Source: Globisporangium splendens (Eukaryota; Oomycota; Peronosporomycetes; Pythiales; Pythiaceae). Taken from it: a stretch of 64,000 nt of DNA. The stretch is from assembly GCA_006386115.1 (NCBI GenBank), contig VFIW01000014.1:1-64000 (forward strand). The letters run 5' to 3'. A program made the position numbers and the translations under genes. The notes below the pieces were generated by a model. It ran no database searches, had not been told where the DNA came from, and saw only the letters and a list, made by a program, of their open reading frames with translations. Below, in pieces: positions 54,434-64,000 of the stretch (positions within the stretch are counted from its first letter, which is position 1; the number at the start of each line of letters is the position of its first letter).

Positions 54434-55286
54434 GGCGTTCGTGCTCACTCCCCCACCACGACGGGTTTCCTGCTGCGGCGATTCTCGATGATTGCCTGAC
54501 GCCAAACGAGCGTGTGCTGGTGAGGGCGGGGATTGCTTTCCATTTCAAGATTCGATTCACCTGTACTGAAAAACCTCAATCCGACCCCGAACTAGCAACC
54601 CAAACATGGAGTGGACCACACTGAGTCCATCTCCAGACGGTCCAATCGGGCGAAACCACGCACAAACACACTCGAGTGGGGCTGTTTCCACGATCTCTCT
54701 CCTGTCAAACAGCACACCACGCAAAGAGTGCCTTTCTTCCCTATTTGCGTATCTTCTTCCTCATGCGGTGGCTGCTGGTGATCTTCAAGTTCAGCCGCAC
54801 TGAGCACTGGGGCTGTTGACGTGATGCTGGGACCCAACGTGCCCACTTCCGATTTGCAGCAGCCATGCACAGCTCTCTGTATGCTGCATGGTGGTGATAG
54901 TGCGTGCAAACCGAGCAGACTCGGAGCAGGAGCGAGCGCAGTACACGCTTGAGAGATGGTGATCACCACGCATAATTTAGTGTTGTCCTCAAGATTGGCA
55001 GCAAAAGATGGCATTTCACAAATTTCGAAGAAAGACGAATGAGCGTGTGATCCTATGCCCTTTATAATCAAGTGTAGTATGCAATATCAATTTATACAAG
55101 ATACAACCACATGACTGTGTTGAAACAAGATTTACTGTGCATTCGTTTCACCTGGATAATGTAATAAACTACTGAAAGAAAGTGACTAGTCAGTAAAGCG
55201 AACGAGCACTGTGTGTGTGTGTGTCTGGTGGTCGCTTGTGTCTTTTTCGATCGACCCTCCAAAACAGACCGCGACAAAGCGCCTTC
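54434..55286. other. Intergenic; (GT)n microsatellite
   Basis: 853 bp between divergent genes. A (GT)7 run lies at 55211-55224 just before the zinc-motif gene. The frames present are short and unsupported. Confidence 0.5.
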
Positions 55287-56075
55287 ATGGGGCTGCATCG
55301 CATGCTCAATCCGGAGCTCGTGCTCTGCAGCAGCTGCCGCGGTGACGACGACAACGAGAGCCGATGGAGCGCGTACGCAGACGAGACTGACGGCTCCGTG
55401 CTGGTACGTGATGTGTGCGCGGCGCGTTCCTGTCCAGAGCTGCAGGTTCGAGGGCATTTCTGTGTCAATCATGTGCTGCAGTACGAACTATCGTGGCAGC
55501 GCTTTTTCCCGCTGCGCATATGCAGTTTCTGTCGGAAGGATGTGCTGCAGCTGTACTCCGCGAAAGAAGACGTGTGGTTTATCTGTCCTGCAAACGACAT
55601 TACCATCCATGCGCATGGTGCAGAGAAGAAATCGACGCAGCTGACTCCGAAATCCATCGCGCAGACGCGCTCGGAGCAGAAGAAGAAAAGGCGCGCGAGG
55701 AGTACGCGTCGCTCAGCGCGCAAGCCCCAGTCGAATAAACTGAAGGAGCGGCTGCTGGCGCTCGACTGGAGTTTGGGCAACATCCCCATCAAGAAACAGT
55801 TCCTGTGGAAGGAGAACAGGCGACGTCTCAGCGCCGAGGCGAACCCGCAGACATTTGACGAGGGCAGATCGACAGCAAGCAGCGCCGAGAAAGAGCGTGC
55901 GCCTTTCCAGTATCCAGACCCAACTTCTGTGTTTTGCGTGATTAGTGGCTGCAAGCACTTCGCGAAGACCGGCGACCACTGCCGCTTCCATTCGCCACGC
56001 TCACTGCTTTCCCCACACATGATGCACACCAGCGGCAATAATACGACGCTGCCGACAGCAAGCGCCATTCCTTGA
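55287..56075 (+). CDS. Protein with two C-x4-C-x9-C-x2-H zinc motifs
   Basis: 262 residues in one exon from the ATG at 55287. The same cysteine/histidine pattern occurs twice: C44, C49, C59, H62 and C217, C222, C232, H235. Spacing is identical (4, 9, 2), and small residues and a basic or aromatic pair stand before the third Cys. Other CxxC pairs (CSSC at 14-17; CSFC) suggest further zinc. The middle is Lys/Arg-rich (EQKKKRRARSTRRSARK), a likely nuclear or nucleic-acid-binding segment. The spacing recalls the small WRKY19-like zinc modules common in oomycetes. Function is unknown. The leader frame upstream of 55287 lacks family-like sequence. Confidence 0.68.
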   Translation: MGLHRMLNPELVLCSSCRGDDDNESRWSAYADETDGSVLVRDVCAARSCPELQVRGHFCVNHVLQYELSWQRFFPLRICSFCRKDVLQLYSAKEDVWFICPANDITIHAHGAEKKSTQLTPKSIAQTRSEQKKKRRARSTRRSARKPQSNKLKERLLALDWSLGNIPIKKQFLWKENRRRLSAEANPQTFDEGRSTASSAEKERAPFQYPDPTSVFCVISGCKHFAKTGDHCRFHSPRSLLSPHMMHTSGNNTTLPTASAIP

Positions 56076-56350
56076 ACTGAATTAAGTGAGTCGCTTGGTA
56101 AAAACTCGACAGCACTGACTTAGTAAGCCCGTGAATTTACGTATTTTATGACTATTTACGTGTGGCGATCATAAACAACGCGCTGACTCAAGGATTAATC
56201 CAACGGCCGATATGATTTTTTTCGCGTGGCTCAGGCTCGCTCGCTGTACGTAGCGGCCGATAGTGGTTCAGAAAGTAGCACCCATATCGGAGTGAAGCTA
56301 GAGAAGAGGAGGAGCCGCCGTCCGTCGCGCCCTCCGATCGGGAGGGGAGG

Positions 56351-57437
56351 ATGCCGTTCGACGCCGGGGCTGACGACTCCGCCAGTTCCGCCGCTGCAGG
56401 TACGGTACACTTGCTCACGTGGCATCTCAGTCTCTTTTCCCGGAGTGCGTTCGTTGTTCGAATCGACTAAGTGGTGGTTCATCAAGTGCTCGGAGCTCCC
56501 AAGCGCGCGCGATTCAGTGGCAGCGACGACCTGCGGCTCTTGCAGGGTGTTCGACTCTATCAGCCATACGCCGCGGGACACGGTAGGAAAATACGTATGT
56601 GGGAGAAGATCGCGCAGGAGATCCGGCTGAGTACGGAGAAAATGAGTCTGACACAGCTCACTGGACGCGCGGTATCCGACAGGTACGACAGCCAAAGATA
56701 CCTTTTTTTGTTTGGCTCAACTGCTTATCACGCTTTTTGGGATGACTGTTGCGCCAACATGTAGGTTTCAACTGCTCTTGAAGTTACATCGAAGTGGAAA
56801 TTTGCGGATCAAGAGCCCTGCGGCTACCGCCGAGGAGCTAAACCAGGTCATTCACGGAATGCTCAGTGAGATCTCAAATCACATCGAAGATATCAGAACT
56901 GCTCGAGGCAAACATATGAGCAATCCCGCACACGGGGCAAGCGGCGACCCCATGGGGCATCGCTCGGCCTCTCCAGACATGGCGATTTCCGACTTGCCTG
57001 CTGACGAGGAAGAAGGAGAGAAGGAAAATGAAGACAGCAATGCGGCCACAGAGGGTATGGCCATGCTCAGCCGTTCGCGCGTCCAGGAACAAGTGCGAGA
57101 CGGCGACGAAGAAGAAGAAAGTGCAGCGTCGGCGGAGGATGCGGACTCCGTGGTGTTGCTGCAGTCGTCACCAAAGCAGCAGCAGCGCCTGACTGCGCAA
57201 TTGATCGCGCTCAAGGCCGAGAAGCTTCGACTGAAGAAGCGGAAGCTGGAGATGTTGGCGCAGCAGCACGAGGAGCACATGGCGCTGTTGCGGCAGCGAT
57301 TGGTGCTGGAGGAGCGTCGCTTCCACGAAGAATCCGTGTCGCGTCGCCGCGAATGGCAGTTGTTGCTCGAAAAATTGACCGAGTCGCCTGACAGTGGTGC
57401 GCCGTCTCCACCGAATCCACCGAACCCGACGATATAA
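56351..57437 (+). CDS. Myb/SANT-like DNA-binding protein with coiled coil
   Basis: Three exons (56351-56399, 56487-56682, 56765-57437) give 305 residues. Exon 2 to the start of exon 3 forms a Myb/SANT-like module: GSDDLRLLQGVRLYQPYAAG, MWEKIAQEIRLS and LTGRAVSDRFQLLLKLHR, with spaced aromatic residues. The acidic middle (DEEEGEKENEDSN) leads to a strong Lys/Glu/Arg coiled coil (LIALKAEKLRLKKRKLEMLA, then HEEHMALLRQRLVLEERRF) and a Pro-rich end. Proteins with this plan, a single Myb-like module and a C-terminal coiled coil, are found in expanded oomycete families. They are thought to bind DNA and are sometimes linked to transposase-derived genes. Exon 1 is short and its start is less certain. 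Confidence 0.72.
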
Positions 57438-57790
57438 GAGCACTGCCATCCGCCTCAGCATATAAGAGCAGCCAGCATGGGAACTGCTGCTCCGTTTTTG
57501 ATTGGCAGGAAATGACCCGAAGCAACGAATTTTGAACTAATGAAACAGCGATTTTGAGACTCGTTTTGTACCAATCAGCGGGCAACTAAACCAACGTTTG
57601 GTACCTCCCAACCGTTGGTTATTTGCTGGTGTATTTTACGCTCTAATGGTGCCAGCGTGCGCTAAGGGAAAGCGCAACGTACAGTGAAACAGATTGTACA
57701 GTTATTATCGGAGCAAGCGAGCGAGCACGGCGCGTGGTTGTCGACGAGCTGCATCCCTCTCTCTCCCTCCCTCCGCTCACAGATCGCGCC

Positions 57791-60700
57791 ATGGATGTCC
57801 CCTGGCGGCAGCTCAAGGACGAAGCCAAGCGCCTGGCGCTCGAGATCGGCGCGTCCGGCCGCGAGCACCACTCCCTCGTGAAGAACGCGGCGGCGCTGGC
57901 GGCAATCCGCGCACAGGGCATCCCGCCCGAGCACCGCGAGTGGGTCTGGCCCATCCTACTGCACCAGCAGAACCAGAAGCTGCAGCGCCAGAGCAGCGAC
58001 TTCGCGACGTACAATCAACTGCTCCATTCCGACGACGGCCACGCAGACGAGCAGGAGACCCAGGACAGTAAGCAGCAACAGCTTCAGCAAGACAGCAGCA
58101 GCTTCCAGCAAGCGCAGGAACTCGCGATGGAGCGATTCAGCCACCTGAACCCGTTCCAGGAGCGCAAGATCAAGCGCATCTTGGTTGCGTACACGAAGTC
58201 CAAGGACATCTTTTACTATTGCCACGTACGTGCGCGTTATTTTGCTTCCGGTAGGCTGAACTGCATGGGTCGTGACGCTGGTGTCTGTTTTGTTTCATAC
58301 AGGGGATGGTTGAGATTTGCGTCGTGTTGAGCACGTTTTTAGAAGAAGAGGACGCGTTTTGGGCCTTCCGATTGCTTCTGGAGGTGCTTTTGCCAAAGTA
58401 CCACGAGGAATCCATCGTCGATTTCCACACCGATTGCCTCGTGCTCCAGGAGCTCTTGAGCAATTACGACCCCGTTCTGTGCGAGCACTTTTCGACCATG
58501 GGGGTCACGATCCAGCTGCTGTGCACGAAATGGTTCTTTTCGTTCTTTGCGGAATCGATGCCCTTTGAGCTCGTGTGTCGGTTGTACGATGTACTGCTTG
58601 TCGACATCTGCTGCCTCCGACTCAGCTCCAAGATCATTTTTTCCACGTCCATGGCAGTTTTCCTGTATTTAAGCGCCACGTTAGTCGAAGTTCATGATCC
58701 CAGCGTCATTGTGGAGATCATTTACGAGTTTTGCTGGACGACATTGAGCGATTACTCAGTGGCGGAGACCTTTGTCGACTTGATTCTGTTTTTGCACGAC
58801 CAGCTGGAAGATGACGACATCGTTGAATTACGACGAAAGTACGTCGACCAACTCGCGCATGAGCAAGAGCAGCGGAAGAGCCTGCAGAGGAAAATGTTGA
58901 AGAAAAAAACCGGCAGCAATGGCAAGCAACAGCCTCGAAAAGGCAGGATACAGAGCATCAGACTGTTGATTCAATGGCGGAAGCATATGGCCACTGCTGA
59001 AAGCTCTGAAGAAAGTGCTGATGATGACCATAGAGATAGTTCGGAAGCTTCGGTTGAACACAAACAGGCAGTACCTGACGAGGCACAGCATCGCAGCGAA
59101 GAAGATGAATCGGAAGAGGAACACAAAACGGAAGGAGACGAAGCGGACGAAGGCGAAGTTGAACTGGAGATCGTGACGACGCCGTCTGAAAAGGAAGTGC
59201 TGGCAAAAGTATATCAAGGTATCAACAAGATCAATCGGCGGCGGTCACGAAGCTCTTCCTTGAGGAATTTCTCTCTGCGTGCTAGCGACGGCTCGATTGG
59301 CTCGTTTTCAAAGAGAACGTTGTCTTCATCCAGCTCGTTGCTGAGCTCCGGAAGCAATGCGGCAATAGCTCTTGAAAATGGAGAGGACGATTTTGACGAA
59401 GAGAAAGAAGAAAGCACAGATTGTTTAGACCAAGATGACGAAAAGACTCTATGGACGCGGCTCAAAGTGACGCGTAACAAGTCCGACATTGTCCAGCACA
59501 GCATGGTAGGTATTCCAGACGAGCACCGCACTTGGGTGTGGCCGATTTTGCTTCGTCAAGTCCCGACACCAACAAACTTACCCCGAACGTTAGACTTTTG
59601 CGAAGGCGGAGACAACGAGATGCTGTTGGACCGCGAGATTGTCAAGTCCATCGAAAATGATATTTCTCGAACAAGGAATTTGACACCAGATCAAGTTGCA
59701 CCGATGCGTCGTGTCCTGATAGCATTTGCGAGTCGAAATCGTCGGGTTGGTTATTGTCAGGGAATGAACGAGATATTGGCGATTTTACTGCAGTACCTGG
59801 ACGAGTCGGAGGCTTTGTTAGCACTGGTGCTGCTGATTGAAGTACTCCTTCCTGCCTACCACGTTGACTCAATGATCGGGCTGCATACAGATTGCGCTGT
59901 GATGAACACCTTGCTGAAGCAAAATGATCCAGAATTGCACACGCACCTGACCGAACTGGGGCTGAACATGGAGATTTTGTGCACGAAATGGCTCGTGACC
60001 TGCTTCCTTACGTCGCTGCCCTCATTTTGTGGGCTCAAGGTGATCGATATGCTCCTCGCGCGAACTCAGGAAAAGCAGCGCGCTTCGCGTGTGCTTTTGG
60101 GGGTTGGTATCTCGATTTTTTTCATGTTACGTGAAAACTTGCTCGAAGCAAAAGACGCAGGTGAAGTGCTCCTGGCAGTCAACGAGTACTTTGCGCGTGA
60201 AATGGCGAAGACGACAACTGAAATGGACAAGTTCCTTGATTTTTGTCAAGCAATAATCGAGCAGTTGCAGCCAGACATCGTTGAAGACTTCAGATCGGTC
60301 CATAAAGACGAGGTGATGGAGCGGTTTGCTGCGTTTGAAGCCAAAAAGATTGAAATGCGTCACCAACTTGAAGAAGCTAAAGCGAAGCAAAAACGCGCTG
60401 CTATGGCTCCTCCTTCGCCGCCAAAGTCCGAGTCCATCGTCCATCGGTACAGCATCTCGTCATCGAATGCGTCAGTGAAATCAAGCGGCAACGTAAAGAA
60501 ATCAGGGTTGTCATCGTACATCAGTAAACCGATCCTGGGTGGAAGCAAAACGAATGGAGCCGTTGCATTTGGAGACGAGAAAGAGAATCGGAAAGAGGTG
60601 TCGTATCGGCGAGTGGATGTTCTAGAAGCAAACCGCTCTTTCAGCGAAGATCTGTTGAAGATGGAGGAGCAACTTGAAGATTTGGCCGACTTATTTTATC

Positions 60701-61020
60701 GTGGGAAAATCGACGAAAAGGAACATTCTTGCATCAAATCGCAAATCGTCAGGAAATGGTGTAAAGGAATGAATTCACCTCAATCTGCGATGGTTCGAGT
60801 GCGGTCTGTGAAGGCAGGTTTCGAAAAAGAACGCTTCAGCGAAGGGCGAGGGTCCATAGGCAGAATCAGTCGCAGTTCTCTCACTGGAAGTACGTCGAAT
60901 CCTGGCTTGGGCAACAGCGGTGGTCCTTCTCATAACAAGAAGGGAGGCGTGTCGCTCTACGGCCGAATGAAGAAAGTGAAGAAAAGTGCGTACGCCATAT
61001 TTAAGTCAACATTTGAATGA
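57791..61020 (+). CDS. Tandem-TBC Rab-GAP-like protein; first TBC probably inactive
   Basis: Two exons (57791-58225 and 58303-61020) give 1050 residues. TBC1 covers about residues 40-330 (GIPPEHREWVWPILL, LLLEVLLPKYH, LCTKWFFSFF). TBC2 covers about 545-815 (GIPDEHRTWVWPILL, YCQGMNEILAILL, LLIEVLLPAYH, LCTKWLVTCF). TBC2 has both catalytic fingers: I-E-N-D-I-S-R-T (Arg about 600) and YCQGMN (Gln about 630). TBC1 lacks the IxxDxxR motif, and its glutamine finger reads YYCHGM, with His145 at the exon junction. The linker is acidic and Ser-rich. TBC proteins accelerate GTP hydrolysis on Rab GTPases. The repeated sequence suggests internal duplication followed by loss of activity in TBC1. Confidence 0.87.
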
Positions 61021-61330
61021 GCGCCGAATCGGGGTGAATAAAGGTAGCATTTTCGGAATGCTTGCAATATACGAAGGAGAGAAAGGACTTGAAGCAAGAA
61101 GGCACACCAATGTTGTGCCATGATGAATTTCATGTGCAGAGCATCTCAATTGAATGGCGCCAAAACTAAAGACAGGCAATGTTTCCTGAGCGGTGCATTC
61201 CCTAAAAATATCATGAGTATGCTGCATCACAACGAGAGACCATCCAACAACTCGACAGCAGCATTCACACATATCAGCACGCGAGGAATATCGGCGGCGA
61301 CCAAGACAAAGACGCACCAACACTTGTTGC
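61021..61330. other. Intergenic, no feature seen
   Basis: 310 bp between same-strand genes. No motif recognised. Confidence 0.5.
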
Positions 61331-64000
61331 ATGTTTTCTTCGTACCAGTGTGGAACTGATCCAGGTTTGCTGGAAGACTTGGCTTTGTCCGGAGCCTTTC
61401 CAGATCTTGAATGGCAGCGAGCACCGCCGAAGATGGAGACGCACAAAAAAGTCCAAGTCACGAAGAAGAAGATGCGCACTACATTGTCGTTTCCGTTGCA
61501 CGCGCCATCAACAACAATTCGCCAGGCGCTGTTTCCGACCGGTCCAGGATCGTACCCGAGTCCGACAATGCCACTCCAGCAGCCACCGCAATTTGATCGC
61601 CGCCATCACAAATTTGTACTGAGTGACTGTGAGAGCTGGGCAGAAGATGGTGACACGTACGACCCGCAATCCCAGCAACAGCAAATGGAAAACAAACGGC
61701 GAGAGACAGGATGGAACACGTCCTTTCCAGCAGAGTATGCAAAATGCAATACGCAACGAGATTTCGAGCAAACGCTCGCGTATCAAGAGCAGCTTAATCG
61801 GCAGCAGGCTCAAGAAAAGGCAATGCCAGTCAAGTTTTCGTCACCTTTTGAGCAAAACGAATCGAGCCATCTTGCAGACGGACGATACCGACCCGAGCTA
61901 AATCAAGGCATGAGCTCCCAGTCGAACGAAGAGCTCGCTTTATTAAAGGAGGTGACAATGCGCGAAGGACTACTGTCGAAACTAACGAATTTGGTTAAGT
62001 TAGTCACACAGGATCAAGACTTTGGCGTGAACCGAGGAACGGAGTTGCTGCGCTTGCTTCTTCAGCTGCGAGACGCCAGTGTTCAGGTCGTACATGCTAT
62101 CGCGAAGTGGCACACATCCCTTCGATCAGAGCCGATCGCATTCTGCTACGACAAGAAAAACTATTGTCTGAAGATGGTATCGGACCTCAACTTCTTAGCA
62201 AGAGCCAAGTCGTTGGGGCAGATTCTCGGAGTGAATCCAACAAAAATGAAGCAGAACCCGTTCATGATGCCGGCTCCAATTCCAGAAAGAGACTTCAGCG
62301 CTGTCCAGAATCTCACGTGGAGCAAGATTTCGCGAATGCTTTCGGTCGATCCTGTCGAGCGTGTTGCGGATGCTGAGAGATACCTTGTGCGGTGTCTCTT
62401 CCATCTTGCTGATCCTGTGTGTTCCCCAAGTCCGTCTAAGTCATCTCCTACTTGTTCAGTATCCTCGAGTTTTCCTGAAAAGAGCTCCGGTGCATGGCAA
62501 AAGCGAGTTGAGAAACAGCTTCAGATGCTGTCCATGCCCCTGGAGCCGCCGATGGGTCAGACCCACATCATGGACTTGTCCAAGATGATGAAATGCAAAG
62601 GCTATCGGCCATCGCTGGCACTTTCTCCCCCGAAGACCCTCACAGATCTGATGGACACTGTGCACCAAACGCAACCACAGCCACACAGCACGAAACTAAA
62701 CTCGCTCATGTATCTCAGAGCGTACTGGAACGATGTCGAGTTTTCTACCAGCTCAAAGGAACTAGAGGCTCTCGGCACGTTGGAGACTCCGCCCCATCAC
62801 ATGGTAACGCTCGTCGCTGCCAGTATTCTGATCTTGCTGAGCCCGTCGGACCGCATTCACAAGGATTTGTCGTGGGCATCGTGCCGGAAAATGCTCATGA
62901 GTGGTGCAAAATTAGTTGACCGGATGGCTCGTTTTGACGTTGGAAGCGTCCCTGCGTTTAAATGGAAAGCCCTCGTTCCATTTCTGCAGAATGAGCATTT
63001 CCAACCAAAGTTCCTACGCGAGTTTTCTCATGCGGCCGGTGTGCTGTGTGCAGGGTGTTTGCATGTCTGGCCACAGCACAGAGTCAGGAGTATGTGACCA
63101 CCAGGAGCGATGAAGATCGCCTCGGCCTTCTTGGAGAACTGGAGCTTGATGACGACTTGAACGAGCCGTCCCCGTCCACACCTCAACGTGCATACACACC
63201 AGAGGATGCACGACCGAGACCGAAGAATTCGAAACGCGTGACTATTGGAAATGCCGAGGTGCTATTTATCAATGAGAACTAGCCAGTCTCGTCTTCTCCA
63301 CGGCCTGGATCCAGAGGAGAAACACCACTCGCAAAGAAGAAAAGCAGTGTGCTGATACGAACGAGTCCGTGGACGTTCCACGGCGTGACGTATTCCGTTT
63401 CCTTTTTCTTGGAACAAGATGAGACCGTGCTTTCGATCAAACTCTACAAGCCCATGAGCTCCGTGGAGTCCCAGATATTCGTGAATGAAAGTGATCTGGA
63501 GGTCGATTTTGATCCTAGTGCACTCGAGTTCTTCCAAGCGCGCAGTTTTCGACAACTTTGCGATTTGATCCTGAGCCGCCCTGACGATATGATGACAGAG
63601 CCCAAGCATAGCGCCAGGCAGCACACAACCGTGAGAGCTCAACCTTCAGCGAATTTCCCTGGCGAAAAGGACATGGCACAGGAAATAAGTGCAAGTGAGC
63701 CTGCTCAGCAGGCGATGGACGGCGTATTCGACTTGCTCGAAGTACAAGAAGAAGAGCAGGAAGAAGACGATCGAGATACCGAGCCAGCAAACAATCAAGA
63801 CGAGCAGGGTGAAGTGAACGAATCCGCTCTTCGTATCCAATGCGCAGCTCGACAGCGGTTAGCACGCGATAGAGTTAAGCAAGCCCGCATCCAAAAGAAA
63901 AACGAGATCGCGTTGCAGCGGGCGGAGTCTGCAACACGAATCCAAAGCGTGGCGCGGCAAAAGCTTGCGAAGAAGGAAGTCGTTCGCATGAGACTCGAGC
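61331..64000 (+). CDS. Large IQ-motif protein, 3'-partial, frame apparently broken
   Basis: The ATG at 61331 opens 588 codons to a TGA at 63095. The helical text REFSHAAGVLC continues sensibly only after a one-base slip near 63050, as RVFACLATAQSQEYVTT. That second frame meets a TAG at 63280-63282 and then stays open to the window end. Past the TAG come a beta-rich segment (TFHGVTYSVSFFLEQDETVL) and two IQ motifs (ALRIQCAARQRLARDRVK, ATRIQSVARQKLAKKEVV). No intron of normal length with GT..AG fits either break: the best candidate at 63050 is under 50 nt and changes phase. It may be a calmodulin-binding, possibly axonemal, protein in early decay, or it may contain sequence errors. The 3' end is outside the window. 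Confidence 0.6.

Noticed and set aside
1..64000. tRNA, rRNA or CRISPR features
   Set aside because: I saw no cloverleaf-like A/B box pairs, rRNA signatures or regularly spaced short repeats; a tRNAscan or covariance-model run was not possible here.

Overview
The window looks like subtelomeric and adjoining DNA of an oomycete. The first 2.3 kb carry CCCTAAA/TTTAGGG telomere-type repeats and degenerate dispersed repeats. The genes have short introns (about 60-110 nt) with GT..AG and occasional GC..AG borders. Several genes encode secreted proteins of the kind plant-pathogenic oomycetes carry (one RxLR-like, one QxLR-like, two with a shared 8-cysteine domain). The genus cannot be read from the sequence alone. 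Gene models below were spliced by hand by matching reading frames across introns; no alignment or RNA data were available.

Layout. 1-2320: repeats, no convincing gene. 2321-9954: TRAPPC12, two secreted 8-cysteine proteins, a La-motif/RRM protein, then 2 kb of gene-poor DNA with a tandem repeat. 9955-18188: a housekeeping block with a kelch protein, the meiotic recombinase DMC1, mitochondrial TIM44 and the DEAD-box helicase HAS1. 18412-21377: a near-perfect inverted duplication of a secreted RxLR-like, Gly/Gln/Phe-rich protein. 21437-24858: three zinc-ADH relatives in different states of decay. 25503-27955: two further secreted or membrane-anchored acidic proteins. 28599-38697: pyruvate dehydrogenase E1 beta, ArfGAP1, a multi-pass membrane protein, a luminal tubulin-tyrosine-ligase-like protein, mitochondrial bL36, a small membrane protein and a Borealin-like protein. 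38780-44715: a decayed CC2D2A (ciliary transition zone) gene, divergent from a peroxiredoxin-6-like protein that lacks its peroxidatic cysteine. 44815-54433: a 3154-residue two-SANT corepressor-like protein. 55287-64000: a zinc-motif protein, a Myb/SANT-like protein, a tandem-TBC protein and a large IQ-motif gene that runs off the window.

The most interesting observation is CC2D2A. Its frame can be followed for 5 kb and matches the family to the last residues, yet it carries five in-frame stops and one apparent single-base frameshift, while most neighbouring housekeeping genes are clean. The IQ-motif gene at the right end shows the same kind of damage (one frameshift and one in-frame TAG). 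Loss of a transition-zone gene is what one would expect in a downy-mildew-like lineage that has given up flagellated zoospores. A second theme is loss of catalytic residues from otherwise intact folds: two ADH paralogues, the peroxiredoxin, the TTL-like protein and the first TBC domain.
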